Below the pieces are notes generated by a model, which made no database searches, had not been told where the DNA came from, and saw only the letters and a list, made by a program, of their open reading frames with translations. Positions 8,917 to 16,330 of a stretch of DNA of 44,442 nucleotides are shown here, piece by piece (the stretch's first letter is position 1; each line of letters opens with the position of its first letter). The position numbers were made by a program, and so were the translations under genes. The DNA comes from Geobacteraceae bacterium. Its GTDB lineage: Bacteria; Desulfobacterota; Desulfuromonadia; Geobacterales; Geobacteraceae. The stretch covers positions 197,928 through 242,369 of the forward strand of contig WSYB01000018.1 in the NCBI GenBank assembly GCA_009773645.1. Direction: 5' to 3'.

Positions 8917-8984
8917 GGGCACCCCCATGTGGGTGCCCAGATTTGGGTGCCCAGATTTGGGCGGCCACAGGGGACCGCCCCTAC
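8913..8984. repeat. REP-like palindromic intergenic element
   Basis: The 72-base element is bounded by perfect 8-bp inverted ends, GTAGGGGC and GCCCCTAC. Inside are a hairpin GGGCACCC-CCAT-GTGGGTGCCC, two direct copies of AGATTTGGGTGCCC-type sequence, and a GGGCGG/CCGCCC stem. It separates two convergent genes and probably folds in RNA, acting as a terminator or REP/REPIN-type element. Confidence 0.65.
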
Positions 8985-8986
8985 GA

Positions 8987-9367
8987 TTACCTCGGCATCC
9001 GCATCATCCCGAAGATGGCGCCGCTGGCGAAGGCCAGGAGCCAGAGGGAGTAGATGGTGAGGCTGACCCGGTGAAAGGCGCGGTTTATGCGCTCCGCCTG
9101 GTGCATGAGGGTGGCGATGAGGGCCAACAGGAAATGGAACGCCATCCCTGCCAACGAGAGGATGCCGGAGAGGTTGTGCCATTCCGGGGCAGGTCCTGCC
9201 GCTCTCGCATAAAGGTTCATCTGGTGGGTTCCCAGGTAGTCGAAAATGAGGCCGATGCCGAAGACAACCAGGTGCTTGAGATGGAGCCCTTCATGCCTTC
9301 CGCTGAAGACGGCGTAGGTATAAAAGCCGAGGGCAAGGTTCATGAATATGACCGCTTTCAGAAGCAT
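8987..9367 (-). CDS. HsmA/TIGR03987-like four-helix membrane protein
   Basis: 126 residues, almost all membrane: four hydrophobic segments near residues 1-22, 30-50, 66-90 and 102-122, separated by short loops with histidines (HEGLHLKH, LGTHQMN). The pattern resembles the small HsmA-type inner-membrane family, whose biochemical role is unclear. GAGGAA lies about 7 bases before the ATG at 9367. It follows trmL on the same strand, with a large inverted repeat between them that may uncouple expression. Confidence 0.65.
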   Translation of the reverse strand: MLLKAVIFMNLALGFYTYAVFSGRHEGLHLKHLVVFGIGLIFDYLGTHQMNLYARAAGPAPEWHNLSGILSLAGMAFHFLLALIATLMHQAERINRAFHRVSLTIYSLWLLAFASGAIFGMMRMPR

Positions 9368-9401
9368 GAATTCTTTTCCTCTGTAAAAAGGAACGAAGAA
9401 T

Positions 9402-9461
9402 AAGGAACGAGGTTCGAGGATTAAGGTTTTTCCTAGTTCCTAGAACCTCGTTCCTCGAACC
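9402..9461. repeat. Nested inverted repeat (hairpin) between trmL and membrane-protein gene
   Basis: AGGAACGAGGTTC (9403-9415) pairs with GAACCTCGTTCCT (9443-9455). Overlapping this, GTTCGAGGA (9412-9420) pairs with TCCTCGAAC (9452-9460). The two registers give alternative stems. It begins right after the trmL stop codon on the minus strand and may terminate or stabilise that transcript; the sequence looks like a dispersed intergenic repeat. Confidence 0.6.
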
Positions 9462-9932
9462 TTAACTTAGTCTCCCCGTCTGGCGCAATGCCTCATAGAG
9501 GACGATTCCCGCCGCCGTCGACAGGTTGAGGCTCCGAACCTTGCCGAAAATCGGGATGCGCACGGTGTTTTCCCGGTTTGCCTCGATCAGTTCATCGGGC
9601 AGTCCTTTGGTCTCCTTGCCGAAGACAATGAAGTCCCCTTCCTGAAATCCGGCATCCACATAGCACTTTTCCACTTTCTTACTGGTATAGATCAACCGGC
9701 CGCCGGGATAAGCGGCTTTCAACTCAGCCAGGTCCTGCCAGTAGCGGATATCCACCTCCTGCCAGTAATCGAGACCGGCCCTTTTCAAGGCTCTGTCGTC
9801 AGTGGAGAATCCCAGCTTTCCCACAAGGTGGAGTATGCTGCCGGTGGCTCCGCACAGGCGGGCGATGTTGCCGGTGTTAGGCGGTATTTCCGGTTCCAGC
9901 AGGACGATATGGAATGGTTTGAACGGCTCCAT
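9462..9932 (-). CDS. trmL: tRNA (cytidine/uridine-34 2'-O) methyltransferase TrmL
   Basis: 156 residues, the length of TrmL. The SPOUT fold signature is complete: LLEPEIPPNTGNIARLC near residues 11-27, FGKETKGLP (~104-112) and the SAM-binding trefoil knot NLSTAAGIVLYEALRQ at the C-terminus. The enzyme 2'-O-methylates the wobble base of tRNA-Leu isoacceptors in the cytoplasm. AAGGTG lies 5-6 bases upstream of the ATG at 9932. Monocistronic or followed by the HsmA-like gene. Confidence 0.92.
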   Translation of the reverse strand: MEPFKPFHIVLLEPEIPPNTGNIARLCGATGSILHLVGKLGFSTDDRALKRAGLDYWQEVDIRYWQDLAELKAAYPGGRLIYTSKKVEKCYVDAGFQEGDFIVFGKETKGLPDELIEANRENTVRIPIFGKVRSLNLSTAAGIVLYEALRQTGRLS

Positions 9933-10043
9933 TGCACCTTCTTATGCAAAGATTTTAAAATGTATACCACGAATTCGTCCCAGCGGTCTTGCAATTTTTT
10001 CCCTGCGGAGCTATTATGCAAATTTCGATGGCATAAGGCAAAT

Positions 10044-10103
10044 GGCAAAAGGCTAAGGGTCTAAAACCCTTAGCCTTTAGCCTTTAGCCATTCGCCTTTT
10101 GCC
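10044..10103. repeat. Nested inverted repeats upstream of serA
   Basis: GGCTAAGGG (10051-10059) pairs with CCCTTAGCC (10067-10075), and the outer GGCAAAAGGC (10044-10053) pairs with GCCTTTTGCC (10094-10103). The block also contains the direct repeat CCTTTAG. It lies between divergently transcribed trmL and serA, so it is unlikely to be a normal terminator; it may be a dispersed repeat or an element in the serA leader. Confidence 0.55.
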
Positions 10104-10162
10104 CGCAATTGGCTGGTTGTTTATTGTTACACCATTAAAATCTTTAGATGCAAGGAGATCAT

Positions 10163-11782
10163 ATGAAAGTTATCGTTACCGATGAGGTCGCCGGCGAAGG
10201 GTTGGCGCTTTTGCAGCAGGACCCGCGGGTGGAACTCGATGTCCGTCTCGGCCTGAAAAAAGAGGAACTGTTGAAGATCATCGGAGATTATGAAGTCATC
10301 ATCACCAGGAGCGGCACTACGGTTGACAGCGACCTCCTCGACGCCGGGAAAAAGCTGAAGATGGTGGCCAGGGCCGGGGTCGGTATCGACAATGTGGACG
10401 TGGATTATGCCAGTGCCAAGGGGGTGATCGTGGTGAACGCCCCCTTCGGTAATACAAACAGTGCTGCGGAGCATACCATGGCGCTTCTTCTGGCCGCCTG
10501 CCGGAATGTCACCAAGGCCAACGCCTGTCTGAAGGGGGGAGAGTGGAAACGAGCCCCGTTTACCGGCGTCGAACTGAAGGGGAAGACCGCCGGCGTGATC
10601 GGCCTGGGGAAGGTCGGCGGACGTGTGGCCACCAGACTCAAGGCCTTTGAGTGCGAGGTAATCGCCTGCGACCCATACATAGCCTTGAAAAGAGCCCATG
10701 ACCTGGGGGTGAAGCTTGTGTCCCTGGAGGAACTCCTGAAGAGCTCCGACATCATCACCGTCCACACTCCCTTGAACGAGGAAACAAGAAACATGATCGG
10801 CGAACGGGAATTCGTCCTGATGAAGCACGGGGTGATCGTCCTCAACGTCGCCCGGGGCGGAATCATCAATGAAGCGGCGCTCCTGGCAAACCTCAAAGCG
10901 AATAAGGTTGCCCTGGCTGCTGTGGACGTCTTCAGCGAAGAGCCGCCGAAATCGGAGTTGATGAAAGAGTTGATTGCCAGCGACAAACTGGTCGTTACCC
11001 CCCACCTGGGGGCGAATACCTTCGAGGCTCAGGTGAACGTGGCGGTCGATGTTTCCCGCGAGATACTCAACTTTCTTGACGAACAGCCGCTGGAAAATGC
11101 CGTTAATATCCCGCGCTTCGACCTTGCGCTCATGGACCAGATGCGCCCCTTCCTCAACCTCATGAGCGTCATGAGCGACTTCGTCATCCAACTGGTGGAA
11201 TCGAACCTGAACAAGGTGACCTTTGCCTATACCGGCAACATCGCCCATTACGACTGCACCCCTCTCACGGTTTGCGGTTTGGCGGCCATTCTGAACCGGA
11301 TGGTGGAACAGGACGTCAATATGGTCAATGCGACGCTGATTGCCGATAACATGGGGATTGTCGTGGAAGAGAACAAGACAACCCAGTCGGAGTCGTTCTC
11401 CAACATGATCACGCTGACCATTGATGGGCCCAATGAGCGGCGCTCCATTGCCGGCACCCTGTTCGAAGGGCTGCCGCGGATCGTCAAGCTGCGCGACTAC
11501 GCCATGGATTTCTCTCCCGAGGAACACATGCTTCTGCTGACCTACGAGGACCGGCCGGGAATGATCGGCAAGATCGGCACCATCATGGGAGGTCGCGACA
11601 TAAATATCGCTTCCATGCACCTGGGAAGACGCGAGAAGAGGGGTGAGGCGATGGTCGTCCTTTCCCTCGACTCGGGAGTGCCGCCGGATGTGGTGGAAGA
11701 ACTGCGTGCGGCGACCGCCGCCACCTTTATCAAACCCCTGTACATGGGGAAGTGCACCCGCGGTTGCGGTTGCGGGGTGTGA
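10163..11782 (+). CDS. serA: D-3-phosphoglycerate dehydrogenase
   Basis: 539 residues; the ATG at 10163 follows AAGGAG. This is the long (type I) SerA: substrate domain, Rossmann NAD-binding domain with GLGKVGG (147-153), catalytic segments NVARGGIINEAAL and TPHLGANTFEAQ, an intervening ASB domain (~315-455), and a C-terminal ACT domain (~465-527) that commonly mediates serine feedback. It oxidises 3-phosphoglycerate to 3-phosphohydroxypyruvate, the first step of serine synthesis. Unusual: past the ACT domain it ends in GKCTRGCGCGV, with cysteines 531, 535 and 537, a possible metal or redox site. The glycosyltransferase gene follows after 14 bases. Confidence 0.94.
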   Translation: MKVIVTDEVAGEGLALLQQDPRVELDVRLGLKKEELLKIIGDYEVIITRSGTTVDSDLLDAGKKLKMVARAGVGIDNVDVDYASAKGVIVVNAPFGNTNSAAEHTMALLLAACRNVTKANACLKGGEWKRAPFTGVELKGKTAGVIGLGKVGGRVATRLKAFECEVIACDPYIALKRAHDLGVKLVSLEELLKSSDIITVHTPLNEETRNMIGEREFVLMKHGVIVLNVARGGIINEAALLANLKANKVALAAVDVFSEEPPKSELMKELIASDKLVVTPHLGANTFEAQVNVAVDVSREILNFLDEQPLENAVNIPRFDLALMDQMRPFLNLMSVMSDFVIQLVESNLNKVTFAYTGNIAHYDCTPLTVCGLAAILNRMVEQDVNMVNATLIADNMGIVVEENKTTQSESFSNMITLTIDGPNERRSIAGTLFEGLPRIVKLRDYAMDFSPEEHMLLLTYEDRPGMIGKIGTIMGGRDINIASMHLGRREKRGEAMVVLSLDSGVPPDVVEELRAATAATFIKPLYMGKCTRGCGCGV

Positions 11783-11796
11783 ATGGATGCTGAGCC

Positions 11797-12549
11797 GTGG
11801 CTGATCCGCAACTTTCCGTGGTTATCCCCGCCTTTAATGAGGAAGCCCGCCTCCCTTCCTGCCTGGAAAGGGTGATGGCATATCTGGCGCAGGAGGGAAA
11901 TGACTATGAAGTCATTGTCGTTGATGACGGCAGTTGTGACGCTACCCCCCTGATCGTTGAATCACTGGCAGGGGAAAATGCGCATCTGAAGCTCATCAGG
12001 CTTCCCGAGAACAGGGGGAAGGGACATGCGGTCAAGGCGGGCATGCTTGCGGCCCGCGGCAGCCTGCGATTGTTTGCCGACGCCGACGGCGCCACTCCCA
12101 TCGAGGAGCTGGAGCGGCTCAAAGCAGCCATTAACGGGGGGGCGGATGTCGCCATAGCCTCACGGGCACTCAAGGGTGACGGCATAACCGTGAGCGACAC
12201 GCTGCACAGAAAATTCATGGGGACGGTATACAACCTCATCGTCCGGACTCTTGCCGTCAGGGGGATTCACGACACGCAGTGCGGCTTCAAACTGTTCACC
12301 GAAAAGGCTGCCGCTGCTCTCTTCCCCTTGCAGCGTATCGATGATTTCGGTTTTGATGTGGAACTTCTCTTTTTGGCCGGGAAACAGGGATTCCGGATCG
12401 CTGAGGTGCCGGTCAACTGGACCGACATAAAGGGAACGAAGGTCAAGATTTTCAAGGACTCACTCCGTATGCTGACTGATGTGATTAGGGTCAGGCTCAA
12501 TGATGCGCGCGGCGCCTACCGCGGAAATCCGGGGGCGCTATCCTTGTGA
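11797..12549 (+). CDS. Family 2 glycosyltransferase, dolichyl-phosphate glucosyltransferase-like
   Basis: 250 residues from a GTG at 11797 with a poor ribosome site, suggesting coupling to serA. It has the GT-A fold motifs LSVVIPAFNEE (residues ~6-16), VVDDGSCD with the nucleotide-binding aspartates, RGKGHAVKAG, FADADGATP (the DxD metal site), and DTQCGFKLF near residues 165-173. The pattern fits polyprenyl-phosphate hexosyltransferases, which load a sugar from a nucleotide donor onto a lipid carrier at the cytoplasmic face. No C-terminal membrane helices are present. The next gene encodes a polytopic protein and overlaps by 4 bases, which fits a donor-maker plus membrane-transferase pair. 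Confidence 0.87.
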   Translation: MADPQLSVVIPAFNEEARLPSCLERVMAYLAQEGNDYEVIVVDDGSCDATPLIVESLAGENAHLKLIRLPENRGKGHAVKAGMLAARGSLRLFADADGATPIEELERLKAAINGGADVAIASRALKGDGITVSDTLHRKFMGTVYNLIVRTLAVRGIHDTQCGFKLFTEKAAAALFPLQRIDDFGFDVELLFLAGKQGFRIAEVPVNWTDIKGTKVKIFKDSLRMLTDVIRVRLNDARGAYRGNPGALSL

Positions 12550-13958
12550 ATCCCGAAAAATCCCGGAGCACGGTTAAAACCCCCTGGCAAAAGGTCCATC
12601 TATTCCCCGTTGTCGCGGCCGTTATTGCGTTTTTGTACTATGGCAGGTTTCTCGACAATTTTTTCACCTTTGATGACTTCAAATACCTGGAAAACATGTT
12701 CCGGGGACCCATGGATGTGATGCTCGGGTACGGCCAGCTGCGGCTTGTCAGTAATGCATCGTGGTGGCCCCTGTTTGAAATCTCCCGCTTCAATCCCTTC
12801 GGCTACAACCTCTTTGCACTCTTCCTCTATTTTTTCAATGCGGTCCTGTTATATGTATTCCTGTTCAGGCTTCTCCATGATAAAGCAACGGCGTTTATCG
12901 TCAGTACGATCTTTGTTGCAAGCGGTGTCGGTGCGGATGCGGTTTTCTGGAAAGCCACAAACAGTTCGCTCATCAGCCTCTTTTTCTATCTCCTGACCCT
13001 CACCATTTATGTCAACTATCGCAGGACAAACAAGGGGAGGCATCTGGTCCTCTCCGTCGGGCTGTTTGTCCTTGCCATGTTCAGTAAAGAAGAGGCGGCT
13101 TCACTTCCTTTCATCATAGCAGTGATCGATCTTCTGTTCTTTAACGGTCGTGAGGATAAAGCCGGCGTCATCAGAAGGGTTGCGCCGTACGCGGCTATCA
13201 TACTCTTCTATATGCTTGCCAACGCATACATATTCAATTATCTCCTGCATACCCAGGCAGACCCTGCAAAACTTTTCAGGTTCAGACCGATATACTCGTT
13301 GATCGGCGGCGGGACGGCCTTTTATCTCGCACCGGACGGGTTTGTCAGACTCGATGATCCCTTCGTCTATGTAACCGCTCTGTTGATTCCGGTCAGCCTT
13401 ATCTTCGTAAAAGAAAAAAAGCTCCTCATTTTCGGATATGCGTGGGTGTTTTTCACGTTTCTCCCCCAGAGTCTGACAGGGCTTGGCCAGTTCGAACCGC
13501 GGGTGATCGTCAACTCCATCAGCCGTTATCTCTACATTACCTCGATAGGTTCATCGCTCGTATTCGGAGCGGTGCTGACCGGCATCCGGGAGAGATTTCC
13601 CGGGAAGGTCCGGTTTGCCGTTTGCTCACTGTTTTTGACGGCTTTTGTCTGGATAAATTACAGCCGGGTCCAGTCGCGGGGGAATGAGTGGCGGGCCAGC
13701 GGCGCGCCGGTTGAGGATTTTATTTATTCCCTGAAAGGGGTCATGCCGGCCTTTCCTGACCGGGCCCATGTCCATGTGGTCAACAGTCCGACCGGCAGGG
13801 CGTTTATCCAGCAGGCCATGCGGGCGTTCTACGGCACTCCCGACATCCTTTGGGTTGACGACCCGCGCACGGTAAGCCTGAAGGCCGGCGACTCACTCTT
13901 CGTCATCTTCTATAATCCCGGCGTCGGCCAAGGGGTGGAAGTCTTGCGCTTACAATAG
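12546..13958 (+). CDS. Polytopic membrane protein, possible GT-C glycosyltransferase
   Basis: 470 residues from a GTG overlapping the previous stop (GTGA). About 10 hydrophobic segments are visible, beginning with residues ~17-32 (LFPVVAAVIAFLYYG). The first periplasmic loop carries paired acidic residues in FFTFDDFKYLEN, the position used for catalysis in GT-C enzymes such as PMT/ArnT (GT39/GT83). The C-terminal ~90 residues are soluble. The partnership with a polyprenyl-phosphate glycosyltransferase suggests it transfers a lipid-linked sugar outside the membrane onto a protein or envelope glycan. Family assignment is by topology and the DD pair only. Confidence 0.7.
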   Translation: MNPEKSRSTVKTPWQKVHLFPVVAAVIAFLYYGRFLDNFFTFDDFKYLENMFRGPMDVMLGYGQLRLVSNASWWPLFEISRFNPFGYNLFALFLYFFNAVLLYVFLFRLLHDKATAFIVSTIFVASGVGADAVFWKATNSSLISLFFYLLTLTIYVNYRRTNKGRHLVLSVGLFVLAMFSKEEAASLPFIIAVIDLLFFNGREDKAGVIRRVAPYAAIILFYMLANAYIFNYLLHTQADPAKLFRFRPIYSLIGGGTAFYLAPDGFVRLDDPFVYVTALLIPVSLIFVKEKKLLIFGYAWVFFTFLPQSLTGLGQFEPRVIVNSISRYLYITSIGSSLVFGAVLTGIRERFPGKVRFAVCSLFLTAFVWINYSRVQSRGNEWRASGAPVEDFIYSLKGVMPAFPDRAHVHVVNSPTGRAFIQQAMRAFYGTPDILWVDDPRTVSLKAGDSLFVIFYNPGVGQGVEVLRLQ

Positions 13959-13960
13959 AA

Positions 13961-13991
13961 AAAGGCCCCGGCATAAACGCCGGGGCCTTTT
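13961..13991. terminator. Bidirectional terminator
   Basis: AAAGGCCCCGGC, loop ATAAAC, GCCGGGGCCTTT: a 12-bp GC-rich stem flanked by A and T runs, starting just after the stop at 13958. It ends the serA-GT2-membrane protein transcript and probably also the convergent DAHP synthase transcript. Confidence 0.92.
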
Positions 13992-14043
13992 CGTTATCAA
14001 AAGCCTCTTTCCGAACTCCGCTTCCCGCTTCCCGCTTCCCGGC

Positions 14044-15108
14044 TCACGCCAGACGCCTTCCGCCGCACCCTTTAAGCCTTTCATGGGCGGACCTGAGCAT
14101 CCGTTCGGTGGTCTGCCAGTCGATGCATTTGTCGGTGATGGAGACACCGTATTTGAGCTGGGAAAGGTCCTTCGGAATGGGCTGGTTTCCCGCTTCCAGA
14201 AAGCTCTCGACCATTACTCCGGAGATGGTGCGGTTGCCGGCGCAGATCTGGTCGATTACATTCTCCAGGACCTGCGGCTGCTTCTCATGGTCCTTTTCCG
14301 AGTTGCCGTGACTACAGTCGACCATGATAGTGGGAAAGAGGCCTCCCTTTTCCAGCATCTCCTCGGACTTTTTGATGTCCTCGGGGTAGTAGTTCGGCTT
14401 ACGCCCCCCGCGCAGCACGATATGGACATCCGGGTTGCCGGTGGTCTGAATGATGGAGGTCTTTCCCTCGCGATTGATGCCGAGGAAGCTGTGGGAATGT
14501 TGAGCCGCGTTCATGGCGTCGATGGCCACCTGGAGATTCCCGTCGGTGCCGTTTTTGAAGCCGATCGGGAAGGAGAGGCCGCTTGCCATTTCCCGGTGGG
14601 TCTGGGATTCGGTGGTGCGGGCGCCGATTGCCCCCCAGGAGATAAAGTCGGCAAGGTAATCGGGGGTGATCGGGTCGAGCATTTCCGTGGCCACCGGCAG
14701 GAGGAGTTCCGTGATGTCGCACAGAAGACGCCTGGCGATGCCGAGTCCCTTGGATATCTGGTGGGTCCCGTCCATGTCCGGGTCGTTGATCAGCCCCTTC
14801 CAGCCGATGGTGGTGCGAGGTTTCTCAAAATAGACCCGCATGATGATGAAAAGCTGGTCGGAAAGCTCGTTGGCCAGTTTTGCCAGGCGTTCCGCATAAT
14901 CCAGGGCGGCCTTTGGGTCGTGGATGGAGCATGGGCCCACAACCGCCATCAGACGATGGTCCTTTCCCTTAAGGATGTTCTTGATGTGGGAACGGGCGGC
15001 GCTGACAAACTCCCCGACTTCGTCCGACTGGGGAAATACCTGGCGAAGATCCCCGGGCGCGATAATCGGGGTAATGCTCTTTACCTTCAGATTGGTGGTT
15101 TTGATCAT
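14044..15108 (-). CDS. aroF: 3-deoxy-7-phosphoheptulonate (DAHP) synthase, class I
   Basis: 354 residues, matching the E. coli AroF/G/H length. Diagnostic segments: VVGPCSIHDP (residues ~56-65), RVYFEKPRTTIGWKGL, GARTTESQTHRE, GFKNGTDG, LRGGRKPNY and VDCSHGNS, which hold the PEP/E4P and metal ligands. It condenses phosphoenolpyruvate and erythrose-4-phosphate, the entry to the shikimate pathway. The GINREG and VDCSHGNS segments look more like AroF/AroH than AroG, but which amino acid inhibits it cannot be read safely. AAGGAA lies about 10 bases before the ATG. The nicotinamidase gene is upstream on the same strand. Confidence 0.94.
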   Translation of the reverse strand: MIKTTNLKVKSITPIIAPGDLRQVFPQSDEVGEFVSAARSHIKNILKGKDHRLMAVVGPCSIHDPKAALDYAERLAKLANELSDQLFIIMRVYFEKPRTTIGWKGLINDPDMDGTHQISKGLGIARRLLCDITELLLPVATEMLDPITPDYLADFISWGAIGARTTESQTHREMASGLSFPIGFKNGTDGNLQVAIDAMNAAQHSHSFLGINREGKTSIIQTTGNPDVHIVLRGGRKPNYYPEDIKKSEEMLEKGGLFPTIMVDCSHGNSEKDHEKQPQVLENVIDQICAGNRTISGVMVESFLEAGNQPIPKDLSQLKYGVSITDKCIDWQTTERMLRSAHERLKGCGGRRLA

Positions 15109-15199
15109 TCTTACCGGTTTCCTTTTGCTTTATTTTTGATATTTTTTTACCAAGAGAATTGTGGCTAACCTAGCTTTTTTTCTAAAAAAAGTCAAAAAA

Positions 15200-15796
15200 T
15201 TATATTATTTCCTTTTCCAGCGTCTCCAGGGTTGCCTTATCCGCTCCCGCCTCGATCATCTGCTCCACCGCCTTTGCCGAATCGCCGGGTGAGAGATCCA
15301 CCCCCCGTGACGCGTCCTCAAGAAGTGTTACGGCAAGGCCTGCCTTAAGCCCTTCCAGGACCGTTTCCTTCACGCAGTAATCGGTGGCAAGCCCTCCCAC
15401 GTAGAGCTTTGTTATCCCCATCAGCTTCAGGAGTTCAGGAAACGGGCTCCCCTCTCCCGTTACCGCCTGAAAAGCGGAATAGTCATCTTTCCGGGGGTCC
15501 ATTCCCTTGGAGAGAACTATTGCGTCGGACGGGAGCTCCAAGTCGGGGTGAAACCGGGCACCAAAGCTCCCCTGTACGCAGTGGACCGGCCAGATGCCGC
15601 CGAACACCTTGAAGTGGCTGGTCTTTTCCGGATGCCAGTCGCGGGAGGCGAAAACGGGAAGATCTCTCTTCAGGAAGAGGTCTATGTAGCGGTTCAAAAC
15701 CGGCACGACCCTGTCGCCGTCGGGAACCGGCAAAGAGCCGCCGGGGCAGAAGTCGTTCTGGACATCGACAATCAAGAGGGCAGATTCTTTTTCCAT
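15200..15796 (-). CDS. pncA: Nicotinamidase
   Basis: 198 residues from the ATG at 15796, preceded by AAGGAA; an upstream in-frame codon at 15832 lacks a site. The isochorismatase-like fold has the full catalytic triad: Asp11 in IVDVQNDF, Lys97 in LSKGMD and Cys141 in GLATDYCVKET. The metal ligands Asp53, His55 and His61 are in SRDWHPEKTSH. It hydrolyses nicotinamide to nicotinate for NAD salvage; the next enzyme, PncB, is encoded at 38941-40377, so both salvage steps are in this window but far apart. The AT-rich gap to aroF has no obvious terminator. Confidence 0.92.
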   Translation of the reverse strand: MEKESALLIVDVQNDFCPGGSLPVPDGDRVVPVLNRYIDLFLKRDLPVFASRDWHPEKTSHFKVFGGIWPVHCVQGSFGARFHPDLELPSDAIVLSKGMDPRKDDYSAFQAVTGEGSPFPELLKLMGITKLYVGGLATDYCVKETVLEGLKAGLAVTLLEDASRGVDLSPGDSAKAVEQMIEAGADKATLETLEKEII

Positions 15797-16024
15797 GGCT
15801 GGTGTTCCTTTAAAAAAATAGTTGAACGGCACGTCCGCACTTCTCCCCTCACCCTAGCCCTCTCCCACAAGGGGCGAGGGGACTTTAAAGCTCCCCTCCC
15901 TTCCTCCCTCTCTCTATCTCTCTCCCGGAGGGCGAGAGCATTCTGTAAACGGACACTACTTCTAATATATAAAAAAGTGTAGAAAAAAAATCAAGATTTG
16001 GCAATAAGGCTTTGGAGCGCAAAG

Positions 16025-16046
16025 GATGTAAAAAATGTTTTACATC
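16025..16046. promoter_or_regulatory. Perfect palindrome, candidate activator (UAS) site
   Basis: GATGTAAAA-AATG-TTTTACATC: 9-bp arms with a 4-base spacer. It lies about 220 bases upstream of the sigma54 promoter, a typical distance for an enhancer bound by a sigma54 activator. No T-run follows, so it is not a terminator. Confidence 0.5.
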
Positions 16047-16244
16047 TGTAACGTCATGCCGTAACAAGCAGATAATGTGCAATAAAAACAGCAACTTATG
16101 TTGGATAAATCTCCGGTTTGACAGAAAAACGATTCAAGCAGTTTCACTGTCTTTACACAAATATTTTATTCAGCGAGAGGCAGATGATGAATGCAATGAA
16201 AAATTAGTTAATAATTGCAACATGTTACCAGCAAAAGAGACGAG

Positions 16245-16260
16245 TGGCACGGCTATTGCC
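16245..16260 (+). promoter_or_regulatory. Sigma54 (RpoN) promoter, -24/-12
   Basis: TGGCACGGCTATTGCC. The -24 TGGCAC and -12 TTGC elements are exact and the GG-to-GC spacing is the required 10 bases. The predicted start is about 60 bases upstream of the ATG at 16331. A sigma54 activator is encoded in the same locus (20700-22034). Confidence 0.8.
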
Positions 16261-16330
16261 ATTACATGGTTAGAGATTAGAGCAAGGCATTGTGCCCTGC
16301 CAAATACTAACATGTATAGAGGAGGATGTT

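Larger units (their letters stand above)
15797..16330. other. Long regulatory region upstream of the amyloid-like operon
   Basis: About 530 bases. 15841-15950 is pyrimidine-rich repeat-like sequence (CCCTCACCCTAGCCCTCTCC and a matching GGGGCGAGGGG) resembling a dispersed intergenic element. From about 15960 the DNA becomes AT-rich and holds a perfect palindrome, a TTTACACAAA motif (16152-16161), TAATTGCAACA (16212-16222) and a sigma54 promoter. Confidence 0.6.

Noticed and set aside
10127-11620. 497-residue open frame antisense to serA
   Set aside because: Shadow frame caused by GC-rich codon bias; serA is unambiguous on the plus strand.
14083-15168. 361-residue open frame antisense to the DAHP synthase gene
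   Set aside because: Shadow frame; the DAHP synthase motifs on the minus strand are decisive.
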